This document shows positions 36,422-44,642 of a stretch of 64,000 nt of DNA, one piece after another. Each line of letters opens with the position of its first letter. The first letter of the stretch is position 1. Origin of the DNA: Parabacteroides goldsteinii DSM 19448 = WAL 12034 (GTDB lineage: Bacteria > Bacteroidota > Bacteroidia > Bacteroidales > Tannerellaceae); assembly GCF_000969835.1 (NCBI RefSeq), contig NZ_KQ033912.1:186001-250000 (forward strand). The letters are read 5' to 3'. The translations under genes and the position numbers were made by a program. The notes beneath the pieces are model-generated. The model had not been told where the DNA came from, ran no database searches, and saw only the letters and a list, made by a program, of their open reading frames with translations.

Positions 36422-36831
36422 TTTTCCTTCGCTATCATTTTTACGGCGTTCTTCATGGAAAACGCATAGGCGAAAAAATCCTCACCACCAATTAATGGAT
36501 AAATAGTCTCCCAGGCTTCGTTCAACTCTTTATTCGTGGCTGATTGTAGATATCGGCTTACCTTATAAGCCTTCCACCTCCAATGCTTAACATCACCTAC
36601 GATCAAAGCAGAAAGTCCTTTGATTATATGCGGAGCATTACACGGTATTTCTCCAATCACACTTAACTTTGTATAATCTCCTTCTAGCCTGATCTTTGCA
36701 AAAGCCGAGCAAGCGCGGCAAATAACTTTTATTGCTGGAGGATTGACCGTATATACTTTCCTTCCAATGATTATCGTAGCCATACTTTCACCTAACAGGC
36801 TACCTGACACCAATTCTGCTGCTTGATTCAT
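36415..36831 (-). CDS. Tail assembly chaperone, short form (gpG-like)
   Basis: 138 residues, helical (VICRACSAFAKIRLEGDY, SRYLQSATNKELNEAWETIY). It lies between the major tail protein and the tape measure, where lambda G and its relatives are found. Such proteins coat the tape measure during tail assembly, and a few percent of ribosomes shift frame to make the longer GT form. The open -1 frame right after it supports this strongly. Sequence similarity alone would not identify it. Confidence 0.7.
   Translation of the reverse strand: MNQAAELVSGSLLGESMATIIIGRKVYTVNPPAIKVICRACSAFAKIRLEGDYTKLSVIGEIPCNAPHIIKGLSALIVGDVKHWRWKAYKVSRYLQSATNKELNEAWETIYPLIGGEDFFAYAFSMKNAVKMIAKEKL
36421..36427 (-). promoter_or_regulatory. 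Predicted -1 frameshift signal of the tail chaperone
   Basis: Minus strand G GAA AAG, two codons before the TAG that ends the short form. The A-site slip AAG to AAA is perfect; the P-site slip GAA to GGA is imperfect, so this is an A-AAG type site and not the classic heptamer. Confidence 0.5.
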
Positions 36832-36906
36832 AAACTCTTAGAATTAAAAAGGGTGAAGGTGAACCAAGCCACTCCCACCCTTAGTTTTTATTAAATCTAT
36901 CACCTA

Positions 36907-37485
36907 TTAACCCTCTGCAACCAAGGAGCCAACCGCGCTTTCTTCATAGTTGTATTCAGAAGAAACGCCTGCGACTTTAGATGTCTGTACTAATCCTTTG
37001 ACAGCTATGGCAATCGCCTTGTCTGTATTCGATTCACGGGCGACGATCTGCGCATTAGGGAAGATAAACCAAACATGATCGTCTGTGAGGCAGAAAAGAG
37101 CCTTGTTAATAACGACTTTGCCTGTCGGACGTTTCCATCCTACCACTTCATCTTTATCTGCACCACTTCCGCCTTTTTTGACCGCTTCGCCACCCATCAT
37201 ATCGGCTTTCGTTTTCCAATCGTATTGTCCAATCGAAAAAGAAGGCGTAATGTCACCAGGGGTAGTATCATAGCGATAATTCTGACCGTTCAACTGATTC
37301 TTGTGACCAGTAACGGAGGCTTCCGATTCTTCAATCTGCCACGTTTCCCCATGCACATTCTGTACTTCATTCTTAGCGGTAATAGCCGCCTGAATCAAAG
37401 TCTTTGCAATTTCGGGAGTAATGTCTGCCGTAACTACACTTGTGTCGGCATACAAGATTTTTTTAATTCCTACTGCTGAAATCAT
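36907..37485 (-). CDS. Major tail (tube) protein
   Basis: 192 residues, strand-rich, with the pattern common to Bacteroidales phage tube proteins (KILYADTSVVTADITPEIAK, then SIGQYDWKTKADMMGGEAV, VGWKRPTGKVVINKALF). It polymerises around the tape measure to form the tail tube. It follows the tail terminator candidate by 4 bases. Confidence 0.75.
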   Translation of the reverse strand: MISAVGIKKILYADTSVVTADITPEIAKTLIQAAITAKNEVQNVHGETWQIEESEASVTGHKNQLNGQNYRYDTTPGDITPSFSIGQYDWKTKADMMGGEAVKKGGSGADKDEVVGWKRPTGKVVINKALFCLTDDHVWFIFPNAQIVARESNTDKAIAIAVKGLVQTSKVAGVSSEYNYEESAVGSLVAEG

Positions 37486-37489
37486 AATT

Positions 37490-37885
37490 TTATAGTTTTA
37501 CATTTAACACTTCAAATAAAATCCTCACATTCACATAATGACACTTTAAAGCTGTTTCCGCTTCTGTGCCGATAGCATCAATAGAGTAACAATAGGTTGT
37601 ACCGTCATAGGAGCTTACCACTTTATCAAACCGTTTCATAGCTTCTCTTTCAAGTTCATTCAAACGGATAGTATTCGCTTCGCTCTCGCTAAAATCAGGA
37701 ACGCAAAGATTCACTTCCGCGAAAGACTTTCTCCAATAAGTCCCCGGCTGTTGCTTCTTCGCGTGGATAGCAATCCTTTCAGACTTCAATTCACCCGTCA
37801 GCGTTTCACCGTCAGGCACTATGTCTATTCCGAAAGCCTTGCAATCCTGGTAAAGAATGTTTCCAATGTCGGTAGTTACTATCAT
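37490..37885 (-). CDS. Tail terminator / tail completion-like protein
   Basis: 131 residues with alternating strands (GNILYQDCKAFGIDI, NLCVPDFSESEANTIRLNEL). It sits between a gp10-like protein and the tube protein, the place of the tail terminator (lambda gpU) that caps the tail. The family is not recognisable by eye; the call is from size, fold pattern and position. It overlaps the gp10-like gene by 4 bases. Confidence 0.5.
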   Translation of the reverse strand: MIVTTDIGNILYQDCKAFGIDIVPDGETLTGELKSERIAIHAKKQQPGTYWRKSFAEVNLCVPDFSESEANTIRLNELEREAMKRFDKVVSSYDGTTYCYSIDAIGTEAETALKCHYVNVRILFEVLNVKL

Positions 37886-38181
37886 TCAAATTCTTCTTTT
37901 AGTCGTTTCTCTGCATATAAAGCGGCACCACTCAAAACATCAAATCCTTTGGATTCTACGAATGAAGCATATTCCGCTTCGTTTTTCAGAGTTAAACCAC
38001 TTTGGTCAACATCATAATCATTGGACGTTCTCAAAGTGAGCGTATGGTCTTTATAATCGCCATGTTCCTCTGCGTACTTCACGGCTTCATCGCCCACATC
38101 AATCATCTTCTTCTCGACTTCCCATTCCCCTTTATTGAGGAAATCATCAACATCTGAGAAATCAAAATCTACTCCAACCAT
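37882..38181 (-). CDS. HK97 gp10-like protein
   Basis: 99 residues (VDDFLNKGEWEVEKKMIDVG, ALYAEKRLKEEFE) with the short alpha-beta layout of HK97 gp10 family proteins, which act at the head-tail joining or tail completion step. It overlaps both neighbours by a few bases. Confidence 0.6.
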   Translation of the reverse strand: MVGVDFDFSDVDDFLNKGEWEVEKKMIDVGDEAVKYAEEHGDYKDHTLTLRTSNDYDVDQSGLTLKNEAEYASFVESKGFDVLSGAALYAEKRLKEEFE

Positions 38182-38501
38182 ATCTGTCTGTAAGGAAAAT
38201 AGTTTGTTTCTAAGGGACTTTTAGCAATCCCCTCCCCTCTTATGCTTCCATCAAGATTCAAACAACGGACTTCCTCACCTGCTTCAACCTTTATCGGCTT
38301 GTCAAAGACTACCTTATATTTGAAATCATACAGAACACCATTGATAGAAACTTTCTTTTCCGCACTCACATCATCACAACGGCACTTACATACATCCTGC
38401 CAGCTTTCACCACCGGTACCGGGAATCGGCCGACCGAAACCATCCTTGTCCATCGGCTTAGTCACTTTAACCTGCAATATGTGTGGAGCGAATATCATCA
38501 C
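38169..38501 (-). CDS. Head closure / head-tail adaptor protein
   Basis: 110 residues, an SH3-like beta barrel by pattern (FKYKVVFDKPIKVEAGEEVR, LDGSIRGEGIAKSPLETNYF). Size and gene order match head-tail stopper proteins (SPP1 gp16 / HK97 gp9 type). It overlaps the connector before it and the gp10-like gene after it. Confidence 0.55.
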   Translation of the reverse strand: MMIFAPHILQVKVTKPMDKDGFGRPIPGTGGESWQDVCKCRCDDVSAEKKVSINGVLYDFKYKVVFDKPIKVEAGEEVRCLNLDGSIRGEGIAKSPLETNYFPYRQIWLE

Positions 38502-38815
38502 CGGAAAGAAACTTTAGGTTTATTGGTGTTCAACTCATCTTTCAAACCATGCTTCTTACACAAGAAGGAATAATAATCCTTAATCCCCTGGATATTCCAA
38601 GACATAGAAAAACCGCTTTCTCCGATAGAGGTTGCTCGAAGCAAAAGAGAGGGGATGAACTTCGCTATTGCCACAGAGACACGATCGTAGCAATCCTCAT
38701 TCATCTCATCCTCTCCGCTTATCTTCGAGGTAAGACACATATCCAAAAGGTCAGCCTCCGACACCTGAATGCCGAATGTCTGAAACTTCTGTTGTATGTA
38801 GTCGTTTACCGTCAT
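38498..38815 (-). CDS. Head-tail connector (gp6-like)
   Basis: 105 residues, helical (MTVNDYIQQKFQTFGIQVSE, YDRVSVAIAKFIPSLLLR), as in the connector proteins that dock on the portal. Start ATG 38813-38815 directly precedes the stop of the exported protein gene on the same strand. The role is inferred from order and helix content. Confidence 0.5.
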   Translation of the reverse strand: MTVNDYIQQKFQTFGIQVSEADLLDMCLTSKISGEDEMNEDCYDRVSVAIAKFIPSLLLRATSIGESGFSMSWNIQGIKDYYSFLCKKHGLKDELNTNKPKVSFR

Positions 38816-38816
38816 C

Positions 38817-39155
38817 TTAATATGGTGTAATCAATCTACTATATGCAGTGTAACTATAATGCGTACAATACTTCGATTTATATACGTATCGGAACGGACA
38901 TTTAGGAACAGCAACCAGCTTGCTTTGAATAGCCGGACTTTCAGCAATAACAAATACAGGTTGCGGTGCTGTTAACACCAAGTAATCCATTGGAACGATT
39001 TTAACCACCTCGTTCTGAGTCATCGGCAGACCAACATCAACCATCACGACATCTGATTTTGGCAAAATAGGTTCACTAATACTTGATGCCTGTACGCCCA
39101 ATGAAACCAAGGACATCATCAAAAAGCCACACATGGCAAAAATAAAATTCTTCAT
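38817..39155 (-). CDS. Exported protein of unknown function within the head module
   Basis: 112 residues with a clear signal peptide (MKNFIFAMCGFLMMSLVSLGVQA). The mature part is short, has two Cys (CPFRYVYKSKYC) near a Tyr-rich C-terminus and no recognisable domain. A secreted protein is out of place among virion genes. It may be cargo acting on the cell envelope, for instance superinfection exclusion, but nothing in the sequence proves that. Confidence 0.65.
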   Translation of the reverse strand: MKNFIFAMCGFLMMSLVSLGVQASSISEPILPKSDVVMVDVGLPMTQNEVVKIVPMDYLVLTAPQPVFVIAESPAIQSKLVAVPKCPFRYVYKSKYCTHYSYTAYSRLITPY

Positions 39156-39213
39156 TTCTTTACTGATTTATAAAATTAAACAATGGAAGGATAGAGATAC
39201 TACCCTATCCCTT

Positions 39214-39537
39214 TTATTCGATACCTAATGCTTCTTTCAAAGCAGAAGTCTTTTCTTCATCCAGTTCCCCTACTTTAGAAAGAAGTGTTCCCTCTCTCAT
39301 ATTTGCAGTTACAGAGACACCGATAGACTTCAATGCTTCTACAACGTCTTTCTTTTCAAACTCCTGTTCGAAGAGAAAAATCCCCTTAGAGGCTTTCTTC
39401 TCTTCGATAACTTCGGCAAGTTTGCGTTCCGAAAGGTCTTTCACGCGGGTTTCGTCTTCAAAATCGAGGATTGTACCTGGATTGTACACTTCGCCAGTAA
39501 ACTTGTCGCGGAAAATATCAATCACTTTAATCTTCAT
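39214..39537 (-). CDS. Small head-module protein, unknown
   Basis: 107 residues. The N-terminus is a short beta unit (MKIKVIDIFRDKFTGEVYNP) common in proteins between capsid and connectors; the C-terminus (KKDVVEALKSIGVSVTANM, then ELDEEKTSALKEALGI) looks like a small helical DNA- or protein-binding fold. It follows the capsid gene by 10 bases. Possibly a connector accessory. Confidence 0.5.
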   Translation of the reverse strand: MKIKVIDIFRDKFTGEVYNPGTILDFEDETRVKDLSERKLAEVIEEKKASKGIFLFEQEFEKKDVVEALKSIGVSVTANMREGTLLSKVGELDEEKTSALKEALGIE

Positions 39538-39547
39538 AGAATCCTCC

Positions 39548-40639
39548 TTATCCCTCCGGGACAGCGTTCATGGTTGATAAATCGAAATTCACAATCTTAT
39601 TCGGAGAAGTAAATTCAGGAATCCACTCAGCGGTATACTCCATGTATCGACCTTCTTCGTCACGATAGTTACATACTGACATCTGACCTTCAGCGGTATT
39701 ATAAGAACGTCCCGGAACCGGATCGGTCATAACATACGGCTTATGGTGGCGCATCTTCATCACCTTGTCTGTCTGCAACAGGGTAATACGGTTATCAGCA
39801 TAAATCTGCACGTTCTCGCCCGCCTGATTCTCTACGTAATCCTCCTTAATCTCGATCGCTGGAAGTCCGATGCCTGTAAAAACACTGGAGGCCATCTGGT
39901 CAGTCACCAACCCTGCATTAACCATGAACTCACGCTCGCCAAGAATCATCTTGAACTTGTCACCGAACTCGGAAGCCCCTACGATGTTCTTCATAAATGT
40001 TCCCCGAGACATAATCATCTTAGAGAACACACCGTATTTGGCTTTCAGCTTTTGAATCTCCTGCTGTAAGTAAGAGATAAACATATTTTTTACCGCGGCT
40101 TCCGGAGTAAGAAAGTGGAACGGCAACTCAATGTCAAGCAGTTCAATGTTTTCTTTGTTATCCGCCATGTAAACGACAGACTTTCCAGTCATCATCAACT
40201 CCGGAACAACGATATCCATACGCTTGTGCGGAGCAAGCAGGATTTGACGATAATCATCAACGATAAAGTCAATAATTTCCTGCAAAATCGTACGCTGGTC
40301 AGCAGTGTTAGCAGCATTGAACTTGTCAATGATATCCTGCAACTGTGACAGGCGTTCAATATCCATTTGGTAACGGTCACCTAGATAAGCGATTTCAGTA
40401 TAACCACTTCCGAGGTTACGTCTTTCTCTCAACGGCTTCTGGTCATTCTTGCCAAGAATAGAACCGGCAACAACACCTGTAACCGTCCCCATATACGTCT
40501 TGAAAACGCGCTGTTTGGTTTCCAAGAAATCACCGTATTGCTTCCAGTAGATTGTATCCAATCTCAATTGGAGCACACGATCAATCACCGCCTTGACGAT
40601 GTTAGGATCTGTAAATAAAGTTTGTATGGTCAAATTCAT
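39548..40639 (-). CDS. Major capsid protein
   Basis: 363 residues of the gpE-like HK97-fold family. The E-loop/spine region (YMGTVTGVVAGSILG, EIAYLGDRYQMDIERLSQLQ) and the closing PGRSYNTAEGQMSVCNY with YTAEWIPEF are typical. It builds the icosahedral shell. There is no prohead protease gene beside it; the preceding gene looks like a separate scaffold. Confidence 0.8.
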   Translation of the reverse strand: MNLTIQTLFTDPNIVKAVIDRVLQLRLDTIYWKQYGDFLETKQRVFKTYMGTVTGVVAGSILGKNDQKPLRERRNLGSGYTEIAYLGDRYQMDIERLSQLQDIIDKFNAANTADQRTILQEIIDFIVDDYRQILLAPHKRMDIVVPELMMTGKSVVYMADNKENIELLDIELPFHFLTPEAAVKNMFISYLQQEIQKLKAKYGVFSKMIMSRGTFMKNIVGASEFGDKFKMILGEREFMVNAGLVTDQMASSVFTGIGLPAIEIKEDYVENQAGENVQIYADNRITLLQTDKVMKMRHHKPYVMTDPVPGRSYNTAEGQMSVCNYRDEEGRYMEYTAEWIPEFTSPNKIVNFDLSTMNAVPEG

Positions 40640-40656
40640 ATCTAAACTTTTAATGA

Positions 40657-41256
40657 TTAATACTCAAACTGGAAACGGCTTGTCAATCCGACTTTATCCA
40701 GGTCATGGATCGGAAGGATCAGCTTACTTTCCTTCACTTCATAGGCCTGCATCAGGAGAGTACAAAGAACAACGCCATCGCTTTCAACTTTCTTCGCATC
40801 GTAGAGAACGAAGTTTGCTGTATTCTTCTTTGCTGTGCCTCCTACTGCGGTCGCTTCAAACAGAACGGCATCCTTTGCGATATTCTCCCCAAAAGCGGCT
40901 TCGATGGTCAGAACGTCATAGTTCTTATTGGCCTTGTCGATAGCGGTTACCTTCGCTCCTTTCTTGCCACTTCCAATAAACATGCCGACATAAGCCAGCG
41001 ATTTCTTTGCAATTTTGATGGATAAAGCATCTGCTTCAGTGGTGTAGGCCTCTACAACTTTCACGTTGCGAACCGGAACCAGTGTGCGCTTTACCAAATC
41101 AGCCTGAACCGGAGTGAATACAGGTAAGAAAGAACCGACAAGCAAATTGGTAATGTCCAACTTCCAGGGGCCGCTCTTTCTAACGCCAGTTTCAACACGG
41201 TAAAACTCCTGCGGTTCGTACTGCGGAGTTACATCATAATGTGTACCTGCTGCCAT
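40657..41256 (-). CDS. Head fibre / decoration-type protein
   Basis: 199 residues, strand-rich and small-residue rich (LAYVGMFIGSGKKGAKVTAI, AKDAVLFEATAVGGTAKK, then ANFVLYDAKKVESDGVV). The pattern matches Phage_fiber_2-like head fibre proteins found between scaffold and capsid in Bacteroidales phages. It probably decorates the capsid surface. Confidence 0.6.
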   Translation of the reverse strand: MAAGTHYDVTPQYEPQEFYRVETGVRKSGPWKLDITNLLVGSFLPVFTPVQADLVKRTLVPVRNVKVVEAYTTEADALSIKIAKKSLAYVGMFIGSGKKGAKVTAIDKANKNYDVLTIEAAFGENIAKDAVLFEATAVGGTAKKNTANFVLYDAKKVESDGVVLCTLLMQAYEVKESKLILPIHDLDKVGLTSRFQFEY

Positions 41257-41258
41257 AA

Positions 41259-41882
41259 TTAATTTTTGTTTTGTTCAACAATCGTTTTTGTGCCCTCCGA
41301 AATCATACCGGCAATAGCTTCACTTTCGGTCTTGTCATCTCCTCCTATTTCAGGGCTTTTCACTTCTGCAAATCCCGCATTAACGAAAGTCTGCTTTGCG
41401 TCCTTCATAAAGACATCTAAGTCCGCATCATCTGTAACTTTCAACATGGGAACAAGTGTTTCGGGAATACCGTACTCCTTTGCCTTTGACAAAATCTGTT
41501 CTTGACGGGTAGCCTGTAACTTTTCTTGCTTTAAAGCCGAAAGTTCAGTCGAAAGATTCTTATTAGAATCAATCAACGTTTGCGCCCATACAGGAACATC
41601 TTCTTTCTTTTCTTCTGGGTTCGGATTGGGGTTCTCGATTGGTTTACCGTCCTTCAGATTGTGTTTCTTCTCGTAGTTGATTACTGCGGAAGAAACTGCA
41701 CCATTAGCCCGGAAATCACCATAGGAATTTAACACGTCTTGAAAGCTTACTCCATCCACAATTGGCTGTACTTGGCTTTCATCCGTTACACCGGTCGCTT
41801 TCTTTTCTGCGATTCGGATCAAAGTAGCTTCATCAACCCCAGGGAATTTGGTTTTGAGTAATGCTAAAATCTTTTCTTTCAT
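41259..41882 (-). CDS. Scaffolding protein (putative)
   Basis: 207 residues, acidic and helical, with a Pro/Glu linker (ENPNPNPEEKKEDVPVW) and a coiled coil (LSTELSALKQEKLQATRQEQ). Such proteins upstream of capsid genes guide shell assembly and then leave. No serine protease triad is visible, so it is not a fused protease-scaffold. Confidence 0.6.
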   Translation of the reverse strand: MKEKILALLKTKFPGVDEATLIRIAEKKATGVTDESQVQPIVDGVSFQDVLNSYGDFRANGAVSSAVINYEKKHNLKDGKPIENPNPNPEEKKEDVPVWAQTLIDSNKNLSTELSALKQEKLQATRQEQILSKAKEYGIPETLVPMLKVTDDADLDVFMKDAKQTFVNAGFAEVKSPEIGGDDKTESEAIAGMISEGTKTIVEQNKN

Positions 41883-41965
41883 ACCGTATGAATTTTCGTT
41901 TAAAATCTTTGGTATAAAAGTAGATAGCTTACTTATTGAAAGGAAATATTAAGGAAGGTAGTAAA

Positions 41966-41985
41966 CCACAATCGGGCGATTGTGG
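41966..41985. repeat. 9-bp inverted repeat
   Basis: CCACAATCG and CGATTGTGG around GG, between the toxin-antitoxin terminator and the scaffold gene. One of three hairpins with a CCACAA...TTGTGG core. Confidence 0.55.
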
Positions 41986-41995
41986 GAAAGTAAAT

Positions 41996-42028
41996 AAAAA
42001 AGACGCGAAACCGGGGAGGAATCGCGCC
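41996..42028 (-). terminator. Terminator after the toxin-antitoxin cassette
   Basis: Minus strand GGCGCGA pairs with TCGCGTC (one G-T) and is followed by TTTTTT. It closes the three-gene cassette. Confidence 0.8.
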
Positions 42029-42038
42029 TCTTTTATTA

Positions 42039-42383
42039 TTATCTGTTTTCTAAATAGAAATCAATACTCAGTTCAAAATCTTTTCTTAACTCTGTTAGAG
42101 TTCTTCCCTCATAGGTTATAAGGCTTTTCTTCATACCAAGAACTTTACCAAACAAGCAACCATCTTCTTTGCTATATTCGACAGTTCCTGAATAACCTTG
42201 GTACTTCAATTCTTCTCCAATTGGAAGATGTTCTTCTTCGTAATCAGCTACAAGATTTGATAAGATATCTAATTCAACTAATCTCCTATCAGTAGCAGGT
42301 GTTTCATTATTTGTCATAGGAAGGAGTTCTTCTATCCTTTGACAAATGGCTTTATATTCAGTGTCGTTTTTGATTTCAACCAT
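42039..42383 (-). CDS. Antitoxin-type protein: HigA-like N-terminus fused to a HicB-like domain
   Basis: 114 residues. The first 55 resemble the segment that precedes the HTH in HigA-type antitoxins (EYKAICQRIEELLPM, LVADYEEEHLPI). The rest is a HicB/COG4226-like fold (YSGTVEYSKEDGCLFGKVLG, TYEGRTLTELRKDFELSI). There is no HTH. The ATG overlaps the HigA stop (TGATG). It could be an additional neutraliser or a remnant of a recombined antitoxin; an unusual composite, so function is uncertain. Confidence 0.6.
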   Translation of the reverse strand: MVEIKNDTEYKAICQRIEELLPMTNNETPATDRRLVELDILSNLVADYEEEHLPIGEELKYQGYSGTVEYSKEDGCLFGKVLGMKKSLITYEGRTLTELRKDFELSIDFYLENR

Positions 42384-42685
42384 CACATAGCAGGAGTTAA
42401 CTCAACAGTCAAGCCCAATGCAGATGCAATACGATAAAATGTTGAAACTTTAGGCTCAGTAATTCCATTCTCTACACGGGATATATAGGATTTATTAGTA
42501 CCTATCTTCTCAGCAAGCTCCGCTTGAGTCATTTTTGCTTTCTTCCTGGCTTCCTCAATAATCATCCCAGTGAAAAAAGCGTTAGCTCTCTCCTCGGCTG
42601 CAGCCCGCTCTGGTGTCCCTTCTTTGCCAAACTTCGCATCAAGCACAACATCATAATCCACTATTTTGTGATTGTTTGTCTCCAT
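42383..42685 (-). CDS. XRE antitoxin (HigA-like)
   Basis: 100 residues with a C-terminal HTH (KMTQAELAEKIGTNKSYISR, then VENGITEPKVSTFYRIASALG) and an N-terminal helical extension. It follows and overlaps the HigB-like toxin gene by 35 bases, the toxin-first order of higBA loci. It should bind the toxin and repress the promoter just upstream of it. Confidence 0.8.
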   Translation of the reverse strand: METNNHKIVDYDVVLDAKFGKEGTPERAAAEERANAFFTGMIIEEARKKAKMTQAELAEKIGTNKSYISRVENGITEPKVSTFYRIASALGLTVELTPAM

Positions 42686-42998
42686 AATATTCCTCCTTTA
42701 TTTTTAATGCTTTTTTTATTTCATTCGATGGTGTTTTTTGTGTTTTCTTCTGAAAACCATTGAACAAGACCACAATTTGTCCATCATCAAAGATGAAAAA
42801 CACACGATAGATATTACTATTTGATTCTATTCGCAGTTCATAAAGTCCATCTCTAATGAACTTCACAAACTTGGTTGGCAGTCGATCTTGGGTTTTAAGC
42901 AAAAGTAGCGCATATTGTACTTTATCCTGCTCTTTTACAGATAACGTATCCATAAAAGCCTCAAAGTATCCACCGTATGTTCTTATCTTTCGTTTCAT
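42651..42998 (-). CDS. RelE/ParE-superfamily toxin (HigB / phage Gp49-like)
   Basis: 115 residues from MKRKIRTYGGYFEAF. The Gp49-like pattern is clear: KVQYALLLLKTQDRLPTKF, GLYELRIESNSNIYRVFFIF, then VVLFNGFQKKTQKTPSNEI. Family members are ribosome-dependent mRNA nucleases, and the basic/aromatic residues of the cleft (R, Y, F-K-K-T) are intact, so the toxin is probably active. The earlier in-frame start at 43013 lies on the promoter box and is rejected. Confidence 0.8.
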   Translation of the reverse strand: MKRKIRTYGGYFEAFMDTLSVKEQDKVQYALLLLKTQDRLPTKFVKFIRDGLYELRIESNSNIYRVFFIFDDGQIVVLFNGFQKKTQKTPSNEIKKALKIKEEYYGDKQSQNSGL

Positions 42999-43002
42999 GT
43001 AG

Positions 43003-43010
43003 CAAAGATA
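43003..43010 (-). promoter_or_regulatory. Promoter -7 box of the toxin-antitoxin cassette
   Basis: Minus strand TATCTTTG, 4 bases before the toxin ATG. The transcript would have almost no leader. Confidence 0.45.
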
Positions 43011-43064
43011 CACAAAGTATATCAGTTGAGCAACTTTTGCGTAATTAAAATAAGACTGATATGT

Positions 43065-43099
43065 AAAAAAAATAGCGGCTACCCCACCGGAGCAACCGC
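43065..43099 (-). terminator. Terminator after the portal gene
   Basis: An 11-bp stem with three G-T pairs (minus strand GCGGTTGCTCC / GGGGTAGCCGC) followed by TTTTTTTT, 52 bases past the portal stop. It isolates the toxin-antitoxin cassette from packaging transcription. Confidence 0.8.
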
Positions 43100-43150
43100 C
43101 AACTGTTCTATTTTTAAATAACGAAATTATAAACCCCGTATTTTTTCTGA

Positions 43151-44635
43151 CTAAGAAGCGTTTTTATGTTCTGTTTTTAAGATTTCATTCTTACGAGCAG
43201 CTTGTTCTTCTTTTATTTCAGCAAGTTCTTCATCCAGCCGTTCTAAGTTACCTGCAAACATAACGCCATGCTTTTGAGACCAAACCTGTCCTTGAACAGC
43301 CTTTACAGCAACAGAGACTTTATCTTCCAAATTATCAATAATATAAGGCTGTATTTCAACATCAATATCAATTGTTTCGGAAGGTTTTTCGAAATTGGTA
43401 TTAATCGAACCAAGCGCAGAAATTAAGAAATTAATACGCCTCTGTAAGAAAGGGCCTATTTCTTCTGCCGAATTTTCGACCGCCATGTGAGCGCCCATGA
43501 AAACATATCGAAAAGCTTCTCCAGATAAAGCATTGCCGGTTCCTTTCAGGTTTTCAAATGAGATACGCGGAGTATTGGTAAGTGCATACGCCTGATTGAA
43601 GTGATTTTCAAATTCGACTTTTACCGGATCACTTGCTTGATTCCAGGTCAAGTAGGCGGCATCCGCTCCCTCCCCTGTCAGTTGGACAACCCTGTTTCTA
43701 AATTCGCCAGACATTTTATCTACGTCTCCAAACAATTTTAGGATCGGGAAGAAGTGGTAATCGATACAATCCGCATAACTGGAAAGAAGTTTCTCCAATC
43801 GGACACGGATAGTCTTTATCTTCTCACAGTATGCTTCAGGACGATAACAATAGAGAACCGGTAGTTTCTTGAATCCATGTTTAAAGGCAGCAACCAATTG
43901 CCAGCCTTTGTCTAATTCCCATTGATAAACCATATCTTTCGTTACAGTCATAAAGCAAGTGATTTCGTGATCGTCCAGGTCTTTCTTCTTATACTCACGG
44001 GAGAAAGCTACCATATCCCCTGAATCATCAAAGAAGGGATAGAGCTTATCCCCTCGGAACGGAGACCACAGAACACTACGTAATTTATACTGAGGCATAG
44101 ACTTGCCAAACAGATTAGCTACTTTCGCTTTCAGCTTAGCCCAAAAGCCATCATCTTTTGTCACATACCAATATTCGGCACACTCCTGTTCTGAAAGCCA
44201 GGCACGAACAATCTTCCGGTTCTGATACTTGATTTTATTCTTCTTCAAAACCTGTTTCAGGGCTTCGAAGATACCTTTCTCCGATTCAGCAGGGGTACAA
44301 TCCATCTTTGGTTCTGTACCAACGGTGAAAGCAGTCTGAATATTCACGATATCCTGTTCCAAGGGAAGAGCAATACGGTTAGGATCGACCTTCTTAGTCT
44401 TTTTCGGGATAGTTACCTTTTTTCCGGCCTTTTCGTCATACTCTTCCTTCTCCTGCTCAATTGTGATTTCGATCTGGGGATATTTCTCTTTATCGAAAAT
44501 TTCATGCTTATTCGGATCCCAATCAGCATATAGTTTTCCCCGATCCGGAAGCTGAGTTTTCCGGCCTTTCTTAAGATAGTAGATTTTACGTTCTACATCT
44601 TCGAGTGATAATATTTCTTCTAATGTTTTCATACG
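43151..44635 (-). CDS. Portal protein
   Basis: 494 residues from the ATG of MKTLEEILSLEDVERKIYYL; the longer frame would need a TTG and overlap the terminase. It has the SPP1-type portal layout: a mixed wing, a helical crown after KKLPVLYCYRPEAYC, and the motif FENLKGTGNALSGEAFRYVF in the stem region. The portal is the dodecameric ring through which DNA enters and leaves the head. It is 8 bases after the large terminase gene. Confidence 0.82.
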   Translation of the reverse strand, partial: RMKTLEEILSLEDVERKIYYLKKGRKTQLPDRGKLYADWDPNKHEIFDKEKYPQIEITIEQEKEEYDEKAGKKVTIPKKTKKVDPNRIALPLEQDIVNIQTAFTVGTEPKMDCTPAESEKGIFEALKQVLKKNKIKYQNRKIVRAWLSEQECAEYWYVTKDDGFWAKLKAKVANLFGKSMPQYKLRSVLWSPFRGDKLYPFFDDSGDMVAFSREYKKKDLDDHEITCFMTVTKDMVYQWELDKGWQLVAAFKHGFKKLPVLYCYRPEAYCEKIKTIRVRLEKLLSSYADCIDYHFFPILKLFGDVDKMSGEFRNRVVQLTGEGADAAYLTWNQASDPVKVEFENHFNQAYALTNTPRISFENLKGTGNALSGEAFRYVFMGAHMAVENSAEEIGPFLQRRINFLISALGSINTNFEKPSETIDIDVEIQPYIIDNLEDKVSVAVKAVQGQVWSQKHGVMFAGNLERLDEELAEIKEEQAARKNEILKTEHKNAS

Positions 44636-44642
44636 CTTATTT

